Part shown: piece after piece, positions 15,961 to 25,191 of the stretch
How the letters are laid out: each line of letters opens with the position of its first letter
Position numbering within the stretch: the stretch's first letter is position 1
The notes under the pieces: model-generated
Seen by the model: the letters and a program-made list of their open reading frames with translations, nothing else
The model's database searches: none
What the model was told of the DNA's origin: nothing
Made by a program: the position numbers and the translations under genes
Source of the DNA: Jiangella alba
GTDB taxonomy: Bacteria > Actinomycetota > Actinomycetes > Jiangellales > Jiangellaceae
Reading direction: 5' to 3'
Length of the DNA stretch: 64,000 nt
Assembly: GCF_900106035.1 (NCBI RefSeq)
Contig: NZ_FNUC01000004.1
Span: 1,426,001-1,490,000, forward strand

Positions 15961-15972
15961 CGGGGACCAGGC

Positions 15973-16578
15973 TCAGAGCCAGCCGTTCTCGTCGGCGATG
16001 CGCACGGCCTCGGCCCGGCTCGACGCGCCCAGCTTCGCGACCGCGGCGGCCACGTAGTTGCGGACGGTGCCGGGGGACAGGTGGGTGCGCCGGGCGATGA
16101 CGGCGACCGGGGTGTCGTAGCCGGCCAGCCGGAGCACCTCCAGCTCGCGCGGCGTCAGCGGGTTGGCCGGCGCGGTCAGCGCGTCGGCGGCCAGGGCGGG
16201 GTCGACGTAGCGTTCGCCGCCGTGGACGCGGCGGATGACGTCGGCCAGCGTGCCGCCCGGCGACCCCTTGGGGAGGAAGCCCTTCGCTCCGGCCGTCAGG
16301 GCCCGCTGCAGATGCGGCGGCCGCCCGTGACCGGTGAGGATGACGACGGCGCAGGACGGCAGCGCGGTGGCCAGCTCGGCCGCCACCTCCATGCCGGACA
16401 GCCGCGGCATCTCCAGGTCGGCGACGACGACGTCGGGACGGTGCGCCAGCGCGGCGTCGACGGCGGCCCGGCCGTCCGGCGCCTGCGCGACCACCTCGAG
16501 GTCGGGCTCGAGGCCGAGCAGGGCGGCGACGGCGGTGCGGATCAGCTCCTCGTCGTCGGCCAGCAGCACCCGGATCAC
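15973..16578 (-). CDS. NarL/LuxR-family response regulator
   Basis: A 201-residue protein from GTG at 16578. The receiver domain (1-120) has acidic residues Asp8-Asp9, phospho-acceptor Asp54 (VVVADLEMP), Thr in ILTGHG and Lys105 in FLPKGS. The C-terminal LuxR-type HTH has NPLTPRELEVLRLAG and HLSPGTVRNYVAAAVAKLGA. Start and partner stop overlap by 4 bp (GTGA), so it is translated together with the histidine kinase. Related to DesR/LiaR-type regulators, many of which sense membrane or envelope state. Targets cannot be read from the sequence. Confidence 0.9.
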   Translation of the reverse strand: MIRVLLADDEELIRTAVAALLGLEPDLEVVAQAPDGRAAVDAALAHRPDVVVADLEMPRLSGMEVAAELATALPSCAVVILTGHGRPPHLQRALTAGAKGFLPKGSPGGTLADVIRRVHGGERYVDPALAADALTAPANPLTPRELEVLRLAGYDTPVAVIARRTHLSPGTVRNYVAAAVAKLGASSRAEAVRIADENGWL

Positions 16579-17708
16579 GGCCGCACCGCCACCACGAGCG
16601 TGAACACGTCGCCGGACCGGCTGGAGCGCAGCGTGCCACCGGCCTCGGCCAGCCGGTCGGCCAGCCCGCGCAGCCCGGAGCTGTGTGCGTCGGGGCCGTC
16701 GCCCGTCGCGCCGTCGTTGACCACCGTCATGCGCACCTCCTCGCCGCCACGGCAGATGTCGATCGTGCACCATCGGGCCCGGCTGTGTCGCAGGACGTTG
16801 GTACTCGCCTCGCGCAGCACCGGGATCAGCAGCGTGCTCACCGGCTCGGTCAGCGGCTGCTCCGGGCCGGTGACGGTGCACCGGACCCCGGAGGACTCCA
16901 GCACCCGCCGGATCGCGTCCAGCTGGCCGTCGAGGTCGACCGCGCGGTAGCCGTGCACCACCTGGCGCATCTCGGTCAGCGCCGACGCCGCCAGCGATCG
17001 CGCCTCCTCCGCCTCGCGCCCGGCGCGCTCGCCGTCGGTCGTGGCCAGCCGGGCCGCCAGTTCCGTCTTCAGCGCGATGACCGAGAGCGTGTGCCCGAGC
17101 AGGTCGTGCACGTCGCGGGCGAACCGCAGCCGCTCCTCGGTGGCGGCCAGCCGGGCCTGCGCCAGGCGGCCCTCGCGGGCCTCGACCAGCAGGTCCCACA
17201 GCCACATCGGCACGCCGCACAGCGCCGCCACCATGACCGCGTTGATCAGCGTGAGCCCGACGTACATCGGCACCGAGGCGCCGGTCCACCAGCCCACCAG
17301 GGCGGAGACCCCGAGGGCGCCGGTGGCCAGCGCCGTGCCGGCGACCCGGCCGAGCAGCAGCGGCGCCGACCCGGCCAGCGGACCGCCCAGCCACGCCCAC
17401 GTCTGCCAGTCGTCCGCGTCGAGCGGGCCGGCCAGCGGCACCGACACCGCCGCGGCGACCAGGAACGCGACCAGCCAGCGGTGCCGCGTCGTCTCCGTCG
17501 CCCACGGCGTGAGCACCGCGTAGACCGCGCCGGCCTGGGTCGTGCAGAACAGCGCGACGCCGAGCGCGCCCAGCGCGGCCACGCGGGCGTCGTCCTCGCC
17601 GAAGATCCCGATGAGGCCGCCGGTGAGCGCCGTCGACACTGTCGCGACCAGCGCGAAGAGCAGCACCACCCACCGGGCGCGGCGCAGCCGGGCGTCGGGG
17701 GCCGTCAT
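16575..17708 (-). CDS. Sensor histidine kinase (HisKA_3 type)
   Basis: A 377-residue protein from ATG at 17708. The N-terminal half has about six membrane segments without a large extracellular loop. The dimerisation/phospho-acceptor motif is RFARDVHDLLGHTLS, followed by VLREASTNVLRHS (N box) and GLRGLADRLAEAGGTL (G box). The partner regulator follows with a 4-bp overlap. No ribosome-binding site precedes this ATG. A MITE ends 11 bp upstream and may have displaced the original leader. The frame stays open through the MITE to an ATG at 17804, which would add 32 MITE-encoded residues, so the true start is uncertain. Confidence 0.82.
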   Translation of the reverse strand: MTAPDARLRRARWVVLLFALVATVSTALTGGLIGIFGEDDARVAALGALGVALFCTTQAGAVYAVLTPWATETTRHRWLVAFLVAAAVSVPLAGPLDADDWQTWAWLGGPLAGSAPLLLGRVAGTALATGALGVSALVGWWTGASVPMYVGLTLINAVMVAALCGVPMWLWDLLVEAREGRLAQARLAATEERLRFARDVHDLLGHTLSVIALKTELAARLATTDGERAGREAEEARSLAASALTEMRQVVHGYRAVDLDGQLDAIRRVLESSGVRCTVTGPEQPLTEPVSTLLIPVLREASTNVLRHSRARWCTIDICRGGEEVRMTVVNDGATGDGPDAHSSGLRGLADRLAEAGGTLRSSRSGDVFTLVVAVRP

Positions 17709-17719
17709 GGACGGGCTAG

Positions 17720-17878
17720 GGGGTGTCTGACGGATATTGGTGGATGCGGGCGGCGTCCAGTCGTCGGTCCAGCAAGGCGGAGGAGGAGGTCGATGCGGTG
17801 CCATCGAGCGACGACGACAACGCCGCTGGTCGGCGTCTGGGCGTCGATCCGCGCCGCCGAAGATCCGTCAGACACCCC
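17720..17878. mobile_element. MITE-like element, 159 bp, 16-bp TIRs, CTAG target duplication
   Basis: Perfect 16-bp terminal inverted repeats (GGGGTGTCTGACGGAT at 17720-17735; its complement at 17863-17878) bound a 127-bp core with no transposase. CTAG flanks both sides (17716-17719 and 17879-17882), as expected for a target-site duplication at a CTAG/TA-type site, a habit of IS5-related elements. The right-hand CTAG supplies the TAG stop of the thioesterase gene. The element lies between that stop and the histidine-kinase start. Confidence 0.72.
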
Positions 17879-18676
17879 CTAGGTCACCCGGATACGGGCC
17901 AGCTGCCGCGACTGCGCGACCAGGGCGCCGTCGGCGTCGTACACCTCGGCCTCCTCGTCGAACCAGCCGTCGCGGACCAGCCGGCCGCGCAGGTGCACCG
18001 TCAGCCAGCCCGGCGCCGGAAGGCTGCGGGTCAGGAGGGTCAGCTGGACGGTGGGCGCCCAGCCGAGGCGGCCCAGGCCGAACACCGTCGGCGGCAGGGA
18101 GTCGACCGCGAGCGCCAGCACCACCGGATCGGGCTGGGTGCCGTCGGCCAGGCGGACGTGCCCGCGCATGGACAGCTGCCCGGCCGGACGGCCGGAGAAC
18201 CAGCCCAGGGTCTGTGGGTCCAGCCGCAGGTCGACGTGTTCGAGCAGGCCGACGTGGGTGCCGTCGGGGAGGTCGACGACCGCCGGGATGCATTCGTCGA
18301 CCGGCGCCACCGGCTCCGGCGGCGGGCCGACCCACTCGACCGGCGACGTGCGGGACAGCGCGCTGGTGGTGACCGTGGCCTCGACCCGCGCTTCGTCGTC
18401 CTGGACCAGCGTGGCGCGCAGCGTCTCGATGGTCCGCCCGGTGCGCACGACGTCGACGTGCACCTGGGCCGGGCCGCCGCTGGGCGGGGCCACGAAGTGC
18501 GCGTTGGTGCTGACCGGGTGCGGGTGCGCCGACTCGGCCAGCACGGCGCGCAGGACCAGGGCCAGCAGGTAGCCGCCGTTCGGCACGTCGCCCACCGACC
18601 ACGTCCCGTCGATGTCGACGTGGTGGCGACCGGGCGACACCCGGCGCGTGGCCGACGCTTCGTCGAAGTCAGGCAC
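17879..18676 (-). CDS. Acyl-CoA thioesterase, double hotdog (TesB-like)
   Basis: A 265-residue protein with two hotdog repeats. The first repeat contains GDVPNGGYLLALVLRAV and STNAHFVAPPSGGPAQVHVDVVRTGRTIETLRATLVQD; the second has GHVRLADGTQPDPVVLALAVDSLPPTVF and WLTVHLRGRLVRDGWFDEEAEVYDADGALVAQSRQ. This is the actinobacterial TesB-like family (Acyl-CoA thioesterase, N-terminal HotDog), which hydrolyses acyl-CoA esters. The stop codon TAG comes from the CTAG duplicated by the MITE insertion. The gene is divergent from the thioester adhesin gene, with 156 bp between them. Confidence 0.82.
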   Translation of the reverse strand: MPDFDEASATRRVSPGRHHVDIDGTWSVGDVPNGGYLLALVLRAVLAESAHPHPVSTNAHFVAPPSGGPAQVHVDVVRTGRTIETLRATLVQDDEARVEATVTTSALSRTSPVEWVGPPPEPVAPVDECIPAVVDLPDGTHVGLLEHVDLRLDPQTLGWFSGRPAGQLSMRGHVRLADGTQPDPVVLALAVDSLPPTVFGLGRLGWAPTVQLTLLTRSLPAPGWLTVHLRGRLVRDGWFDEEAEVYDADGALVAQSRQLARIRVT

Positions 18677-18832
18677 GGGTCAAGACCCTATGCGACTCCG
18701 CGCGACACCGACAGTGCCACTCGGCACTGCGCCGTGCATGTCCATCTTGCGGGGTGTTCTTTCGGTTCGTTCCGTTATCCGATAGCCTGCGGCGGTTCTC
18801 GGGGGAGTGCGTACATTCACGAAGGAGAACTC

Positions 18833-20086
18833 TTGTCCACCCATTCCCGCCGGCGCGCCGCAGGCGCCGGCGTCGCGGCCGCGCTGGGCGCGGTCGTTCT
18901 GCTTCCGACATCCGCAACGGCTGCCGACTTCGAAACGGCCGACGCCGAGGCCCGGGCGATCATCCACCCGGACGGCAATGTCGCGGGCTACCGCGTCAAC
19001 CACGGCGGCGGCTCGGTCCAGGCCATCCTGCTCGGCCTGCAGGCCGACGACGGCGCGCAGCTGAAGACCTACTGTGTCGAGGTCAACGTCCCCATCAACG
19101 ACGATCCCGAACTGAACATGGTCGAGGTGCCCTGGGACTCCTACCCGGTCCCGGAGGCCCCGTTCACGGACAACGCCGACCGCATCCTCTGGGTGCTGCA
19201 GAACTCCTACCCGGTGGTGCCGGTGGCCGAGATCGAGTCCGCCCTGGACGGCGTCGTGGCGTTCAACGACGGACTCTCCGAGCGCGAAGCCATCACCGCC
19301 ACGCAGGCCGCCGTCTGGTCGTTCAGCGACGCCCTGCAGCCGAAGCTCGACGACTTCACCCCCGAGGGTGACGACGTCGACGCCGACGTGCGGGCCCTGT
19401 TCGAGTACCTGACCGGCGACGAGAACACCGGCATCGGCGAGCTGCCGACGCCCGCGCTGTCGCTGGACCCGTCGGCGCTGTCCGGTGAGGCCGGCACCAC
19501 CATCGGCTCGTTCACCGTCAGCACCAACGCCGAGACCGTCGACGTCACGGCCGAGCTGCCCGAGGGCGTCGAGCTGGTCGACGCCGACGGCGCGCCGCTG
19601 GGCGACCAGCTGGCCGACGGCGCCACCTTCGGCGTCGAGGTGCCGGCCGACGCGGAGGCCGGCGACGGCACCGTCCGGCTGCACGCCGAGGCGAACCTCA
19701 ACATCGGCCGGCTGTTCGTCAGTGACACCGACGAGATCCGCACCCAGTCGCTGATCCTGGCGCAGTCGGAGAAGACCGAGCTGGACGTCGAGGGCACGGT
19801 CGACTGGACCGCCGCCGAGACGCCGACGCCGACGCCCACGCCGTCGGAGACCCCGTCGGAGACGCCGAGCGAGACGCCGTCCGAGACCCCGTCGGAGACG
19901 CCGAGCGAGACGCCGTCCGAGACCCCGTCGGAGACGCCGAGCCAGACCCCGACCCCGAGCGAGACGCCGGACGAGGACCTGCCGGACACCGGTGCCTCCC
20001 CGACGCTGCTGCTGGCGGTCGGCCTGGGCCTGGTCGCGGGCGCCGCGTTCCTGCTGCGTCGCCGGTTCGCCGGGGCCGCGGAGTAA
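18833..20086 (+). CDS. Cys-Gln thioester-domain surface protein, LPDTG-anchored
   Basis: A 417-residue protein from a TTG at 18833 with GAAGGAGA upstream. A signal peptide (1-30) ends TSATA. The thioester domain (about 32-165) has Cys81 in LKTYCVEVN and Gln158 in ATQAAVWSF; these two side chains form the internal thioester in this adhesin family. A beta-sandwich domain (about 200-310) follows, then a Ser-Glu-Thr-Pro repeat stalk, the sortase motif LPDTG at 383-387, a hydrophobic span and RRR. It should be covalently attached to peptidoglycan and able to bind target amines covalently. No sortase gene is nearby. Confidence 0.9.
   Translation: MSTHSRRRAAGAGVAAALGAVVLLPTSATAADFETADAEARAIIHPDGNVAGYRVNHGGGSVQAILLGLQADDGAQLKTYCVEVNVPINDDPELNMVEVPWDSYPVPEAPFTDNADRILWVLQNSYPVVPVAEIESALDGVVAFNDGLSEREAITATQAAVWSFSDALQPKLDDFTPEGDDVDADVRALFEYLTGDENTGIGELPTPALSLDPSALSGEAGTTIGSFTVSTNAETVDVTAELPEGVELVDADGAPLGDQLADGATFGVEVPADAEAGDGTVRLHAEANLNIGRLFVSDTDEIRTQSLILAQSEKTELDVEGTVDWTAAETPTPTPTPSETPSETPSETPSETPSETPSETPSETPSETPSQTPTPSETPDEDLPDTGASPTLLLAVGLGLVAGAAFLLRRRFAGAAE
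19847..19942 (+). repeat. 36-bp tandem repeat encoding the SETP stalk
   Basis: Units at 19847-19882 and 19883-19918 are identical, and a third partial copy runs to 19942. Each unit encodes SETPSETPSETP. The exact identity at DNA level implies recent slippage or recombination, so stalk length probably varies between strains. Confidence 0.85.
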
Positions 20087-20100
20087 CGCACGCCACATCC

Positions 20101-20142
20101 GAAGCCGCGCGGCGCGTCCTCACGGGCGCACCGCGCGGCTTC
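20101..20142 (+). terminator. Terminator of the surface-protein gene
   Basis: GAAGCCGCGCGG (20101-20112) and CCGCGCGGCTTC (20131-20142) form a perfect 12-bp stem with an 18-nt loop, 14 bp after the stop codon. Confidence 0.8.
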
Positions 20143-20486
20143 GCGTCGTCCCAGGCCCTGCGGCCGCGGTTACGAGGACGACGGAGGACTTGTGCGGACA
20201 GTGCAGGGTCCCGGCGAGGAAGTTTGTCCGGAACGACGAGCCTGCGGACGATCCCGAGCGGGCAGGCTGACACCAGGTGCTGCAGGATGGAGCCTCACCT
20301 GCCGCCTCGATGCACCCGTCCGACCCCGGATCTGGGTACCGTGGCGGTAGGAGGTCGTGACTCCGGTCACGGTCATGCACCGCGGCGAGGGCGAGGACCC
20401 ACCCGTAGTCCCCACCCCGCCGCCGGTGGTCACGAGGAGCAGGCTCCCGCGGCAATCCTGCGGAGCCGACGACGTGAAGGAGACAC
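20143..20486 (+). other. 344-bp intergenic region upstream of the 2-oxoacid dehydrogenase operon
   Basis: No convincing gene is seen; the short frames lack Shine-Dalgarno sites or family features. It should contain the operon promoter. A short inverted repeat GTGAC-TCCG-GTCAC lies at 20357-20370 and could be an operator. GAAGGAG at 20476-20482 is the ribosome-binding site of the first gene. Confidence 0.4.
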
Positions 20487-21626
20487 ATGACTGTCGAGAC
20501 GGCGGCCGGGGCGACACCGCCCGAACCCGAGCTCGTCCAGCTGCTCACCCCCGAGGGTCAGCGGGTGCCACACGAGCGCTACGACGCTCTCATCGCCGAC
20601 GTCACCGGCGACGACGTCCGGTCGATGTACCGCGACCTCGTGCTGGGCCGCCGCGTCGACGGCGAGGCCGTCGCGCTGCAGCGGCAGGGCGAGCTGGGCC
20701 TGTGGGCCAGCCTGCTGGGCCAGGAGGCCGCCCAGGTCGGGTCGGCCCGAGCGCTGCGCGGCCAGGACCACGTCTTCCCGACGTACCGCGAGCACGCGGT
20801 CGCGCTGTGCCGCGGCGTCGACCCCCTGCACCTGCTGGCGCTGTTCCGCGGCGTCGACCAAGGTGGCTGGGACACCGTCGAGTCGAACTTCCACCTCTAC
20901 ACCATCGTCATCGGCGCCCAGACGCTGCACGCCACCGGCTACGCCATGGGCATCCAGCGTGACGGCGCCATCGGCACCGGCGACCCCGGCCGCGACGCCG
21001 CCGTCATCGCCTACTTCGGCGACGGCGCCACCAGCCAGGGCGACGTCAACGAGGCGTTCATCTGGGCCAGCGTCACCAACGCCCCGGTGGTGTTCTTCTG
21101 CCAGAACAACCAGTGGGCCATCTCCGAGCCGCTGGAGCGCCAGACCCGGGTGCCGCTGTACCGCCGCGCCGCCGGGTTCGGCTTCCCCGGCGTCCGCGTC
21201 GACGGCAACGACGTCCTCGCCTGCCTGGCCGTCACCCGCGAGGCGCTGCAACGGGCCCGCGACGGCGAGGGCCCCACGCTGGTCGAGGCGTTCACGTACC
21301 GCATGGGCGCCCACACGACCACCGACGACCCCACCCGCTACCGCCTCAACGCCGAGCTCGAGCACTGGAAGCTCAAGGACCCGATCGAGCGGGTGAAGGC
21401 GTACATGGTCCGCGGCGACCTCGCCGACCAAGCGTTCTTCGACGGCGTCGACGAAGAGGCCGAGGAACTGGCCGTGCACCTGCGGGCCGCCTGCCGGGCG
21501 CTGCCCGACCCCACGCCGACGTCGATCTTCGACCACGTCTACGTCGAGCCCACGCCGCACCTCGTCGAGCAGCGTGAGGCCATGGCGACGTACCTCGACA
21601 GCTTCGCCGAGGAGGTGGCCCGATGA
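20487..21626 (+). CDS. 2-oxoacid dehydrogenase E1 component, alpha subunit
   Basis: A 379-residue protein. The thiamine-diphosphate motif runs GDGATSQGDVNEAFIWAS to CQNNQWAIS (GDG...NN), and the phosphorylation-loop region has YRMGAHTTTDDPTRYR. It forms an alpha2beta2 E1 with the next gene and decarboxylates a 2-oxoacid, passing the acyl group to lipoyl-E2. The family covers branched-chain (Bkd) and pyruvate (Pdh) enzymes, and the sequence does not settle which. Many actinobacteria use homodimeric AceE for pyruvate, which favours the branched-chain assignment. First gene of a three-gene operon; E3 is not encoded here. Confidence 0.88.
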   Translation: MTVETAAGATPPEPELVQLLTPEGQRVPHERYDALIADVTGDDVRSMYRDLVLGRRVDGEAVALQRQGELGLWASLLGQEAAQVGSARALRGQDHVFPTYREHAVALCRGVDPLHLLALFRGVDQGGWDTVESNFHLYTIVIGAQTLHATGYAMGIQRDGAIGTGDPGRDAAVIAYFGDGATSQGDVNEAFIWASVTNAPVVFFCQNNQWAISEPLERQTRVPLYRRAAGFGFPGVRVDGNDVLACLAVTREALQRARDGEGPTLVEAFTYRMGAHTTTDDPTRYRLNAELEHWKLKDPIERVKAYMVRGDLADQAFFDGVDEEAEELAVHLRAACRALPDPTPTSIFDHVYVEPTPHLVEQREAMATYLDSFAEEVAR

Positions 21627-22600
21627 CGAGCCTCAACATCATCAAGGCGGTCAACGCCGGCCTGCGGCGGTCGATGGAGAACGACGCCAAGGTCCTCGTC
21701 ATGGGCGAGGACGTCGGCAAGCTCGGCGGCGTCTTCCGGGTCACCGACGGCCTGCAGAAGGACTTCGGCGAAGACCGCGTCATCGACACCCCGCTGGCCG
21801 AGTCCGGCATCATCGGCACCGCGGTCGGGCTGGCGCTGCGCGGCTACCGGCCGGTGTGCGAGATCCAGTTCGACGGCTTCGTGTTCCCGGGCTACGACCA
21901 GATCGTCAACCAGGTCGCGAAGATGCACTACCGCTCCGGCGGCCGGCTGCGGCTGCCCATCGTCATCCGCATCCCGTTCGGCGGCGCCATCGGCGCCGTC
22001 GAACATCACAGTGAGAGCCCCGAGGCGTACTTCGCGCACACGCCGGGCCTCAAGGTGGTCACCTGCTCCAACCCGCTCGACGCGTACTGGATGATCCAGC
22101 AGGCCATCGAGCTGGACGACCCGGTCGTGTTCTTCGAGCCCAAGGGCCGCTACTACACGAAGGGCGAGGTCGACCTCGACGGCGAGCCCGACCTCCCGCT
22201 CGAGTCCGCGCGGGTGGCGCTGCCCGGCACCGACGCCACGGTGGTGGCGTACGGCCCCACCGTGAAGACCTGCCTCGACGCCGCCACGGCGGCCGCCGCC
22301 GACGGCCGGTCGCTCGAGGTCATCGACCTGCGCACGCTGTCGCCCCTGGACCTCCGCGCGGTGTACGACTCCGTCCGGCGCACCGGCCGGCTGGTCGTCG
22401 TGCACGAGGCGCAGCGCACCCTCGGTGTCGGCGCCGAGGTGGCCGCGCGGGTCACCGAGGAGTGCTTCTACTCGCTGGAGGCGCCGGTCCAGCGCGTCAC
22501 CGGCTACGACACCCCGTACCCGCCGGCGCGGGTCGAGGAAGAGTACCTGCCCGACCTCGACCGCGTGCTCGACGCCGTCGACCGCACGTTCGCCTACTGA
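21623..22600 (+). CDS. 2-oxoacid dehydrogenase E1 component, beta subunit
   Basis: A 325-residue transketolase-like protein. It opens with [20 protein letters not shown], has [19 protein letters not shown] and [20 protein letters not shown], and the subunit-contact motif [22 protein letters not shown] is split here by the usual family pattern. The C-terminal transketolase domain begins [14 protein letters not shown]. The ATG overlaps the E1alpha stop by 4 bp, so the subunits are produced stoichiometrically. Product and role as for E1alpha. Confidence 0.9.
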   Translation: MTSLNIIKAVNAGLRRSMENDAKVLVMGEDVGKLGGVFRVTDGLQKDFGEDRVIDTPLAESGIIGTAVGLALRGYRPVCEIQFDGFVFPGYDQIVNQVAKMHYRSGGRLRLPIVIRIPFGGAIGAVEHHSESPEAYFAHTPGLKVVTCSNPLDAYWMIQQAIELDDPVVFFEPKGRYYTKGEVDLDGEPDLPLESARVALPGTDATVVAYGPTVKTCLDAATAAAADGRSLEVIDLRTLSPLDLRAVYDSVRRTGRLVVVHEAQRTLGVGAEVAARVTEECFYSLEAPVQRVTGYDTPYPPARVEEEYLPDLDRVLDAVDRTFAY

Positions 22601-22611
22601 GGAGGGTCTGC

Positions 22612-23919
22612 ATGAGTGTGTCGCAGTTCAACCTCCCCGACGTCGGCGAAGGGCTGACCGAGGCGGAGATCGTGTCCTGGAAGGTCAAGCCGGGCGACGA
22701 GGTGAAGGTCAACGACGTCATCGTCGAGATCGAGACCGCCAAGTCGCTGGTCGAGCTGCCCTGCCCGTTCGCCGGCGTGGTCGAGACCCTGCTGGTCGAC
22801 GAGGGCCAGACGGTCGACGTCGGCACCCCGATCATCGCGGTCCGGACGGGCTCGGGCGCGGCCCCGGCACCGGCGCCGGCACCGGCCGAGGCGACGGCGC
22901 CCGCCGAGCCCGCGGAGGAGCGGCAGGCGGTGCTGGTCGGGTACGGCCCGCGGTCGACGACGGCGGCGCGGCGGCCGCGCAAGGTGCCGTCGGGCGCCAT
23001 CGCCACGCCTGCCGAGCCTACCGGCGGCCGGGTGTCCGTGCTGGCCAAGCCACCCGTGCGCAAGCTGGCCAAGGACCTCGGCGTCGACCTCGCCGCCGTC
23101 GTCCCGACCGGCCCCAACGGCAGCATCACCCGCGACGACGTCCAGACCGCGGCCGCCGTGCCCGCGCCGGCCGCCACCCCGGCCGTCGCGCCCACCGGCA
23201 CCGGCTGGGACGGCCTGCCCCGGCAGGAGCGGGTCGCCATCCGCTCGGTCCGCAAGGCCACGGCGCAGGCGGTCACCACGTCGGCGTTCACCGCGCCGCA
23301 CGTCACCGAGTTCGTCACCGTCGACGTCACCCGCACCATGAAGCTGGTCGAGCGGCTGCGCGGCGCCCGCGAGTTCCGCGACGTCAAGCTGTCGCCGCTG
23401 GCAGTGCTGGCGAAGGCGGTCTGCATCGCGGCCCGCCGCACCCCTGACGTCAACGCCCGCTGGGACGACGCCGCCGGCGAGATCGTCATGCAGCGTTACG
23501 TGAACCTCGGCATCGCCGCGGCCACGCCGCGCGGGCTGGTCGTGCCGAACGTCAAGGACGCCGACCGCCTGCCGCTGCGTGAGCTGGCGGTGGCGATCAA
23601 CCAGCTCGCCGCCACGGCGCGCGAGGGGAAGACACCGCCCGCCGACATGCTCGGCGGCACCATCTCCATCACCAACGTCGGCGTGTTCGGCGTCGACACC
23701 GGCACGCCGATCCTGCCGCCCGGCGAGGCGGCCATCGTCGCGTTCGGCGCGGTGCGCAAGCAGCCGTGGGTGCACAAGGGCACGGTGAAGCCGCGCTGGG
23801 TCACCACGCTCGCGCTCTCGTTCGACCACCGGCTGGTCGACGGCGAGCAGGGCTCGCGGTTCCTGGCCGACCTCGCGGCGCTGCTGGAAGACCCCGGCAA
23901 CGCCCTGGTCTGGTCCTGA
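22612..23919 (+). CDS. Dihydrolipoamide acyltransferase (E2)
   Basis: A 435-residue protein from ATG at 22612 with GGAGGG upstream; the frame continues upstream inside E1beta but that part is not E2-like. One lipoyl domain (1-80) has the lipoylated Lys44 in [12 protein letters not shown]. An Ala/Pro linker, an E3-binding domain (about 145-180; [15 protein letters not shown]...[11 protein letters not shown]), a second linker and the catalytic domain with [12 protein letters not shown] complete the order. The His and Asp of HRLVDG are the acyltransfer residues. It forms the core of the complex with the two upstream E1 subunits. Confidence 0.92.
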   Translation: MSVSQFNLPDVGEGLTEAEIVSWKVKPGDEVKVNDVIVEIETAKSLVELPCPFAGVVETLLVDEGQTVDVGTPIIAVRTGSGAAPAPAPAPAEATAPAEPAEERQAVLVGYGPRSTTAARRPRKVPSGAIATPAEPTGGRVSVLAKPPVRKLAKDLGVDLAAVVPTGPNGSITRDDVQTAAAVPAPAATPAVAPTGTGWDGLPRQERVAIRSVRKATAQAVTTSAFTAPHVTEFVTVDVTRTMKLVERLRGAREFRDVKLSPLAVLAKAVCIAARRTPDVNARWDDAAGEIVMQRYVNLGIAAATPRGLVVPNVKDADRLPLRELAVAINQLAATAREGKTPPADMLGGTISITNVGVFGVDTGTPILPPGEAAIVAFGAVRKQPWVHKGTVKPRWVTTLALSFDHRLVDGEQGSRFLADLAALLEDPGNALVWS

Positions 23920-23923
23920 GCCG

Positions 23924-23973
23924 TTTGCAATGAGCACCTATGCGCACCGGTGCGTATGGGTGCTCATTGCAAA
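23924..23973. terminator. Strong bidirectional terminator between E2 and thiolase genes
   Basis: A 24-bp inverted repeat (23924-23947 and 23950-23973) whose arms begin TTTGCAATGAGCACC and differ only at two positions that make G-U pairs; it is closed by a 2-nt loop. The arms are A+T-rich compared with the surroundings and end in TTT/AAA. It lies 5 bp after the E2 stop and 18 bp from the thiolase stop and can serve both strands. Confidence 0.88.
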
Positions 23974-23991
23974 GGCAGCCGACCCCTCTGC

Positions 23992-25187
<1,196 letters not shown>

Positions 25188-25191
<4 letters not shown>

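Noticed and set aside
16575..17804. Histidine-kinase start at 17804 giving 32 extra residues
   Set aside because: The extra residues are encoded by the MITE and are Pro-rich with no SD; kept only as an alternative.
19847..19942. Short regularly spaced repeats as a possible CRISPR array
   Set aside because: The repeats are contiguous, lie inside a coding frame and encode a Pro-rich stalk; there are no spacers or cas genes.
20143..20486. Small frames in the intergenic region before the 2-oxoacid dehydrogenase genes
   Set aside because: None has a suitable ribosome-binding site, signal peptide or family resemblance.
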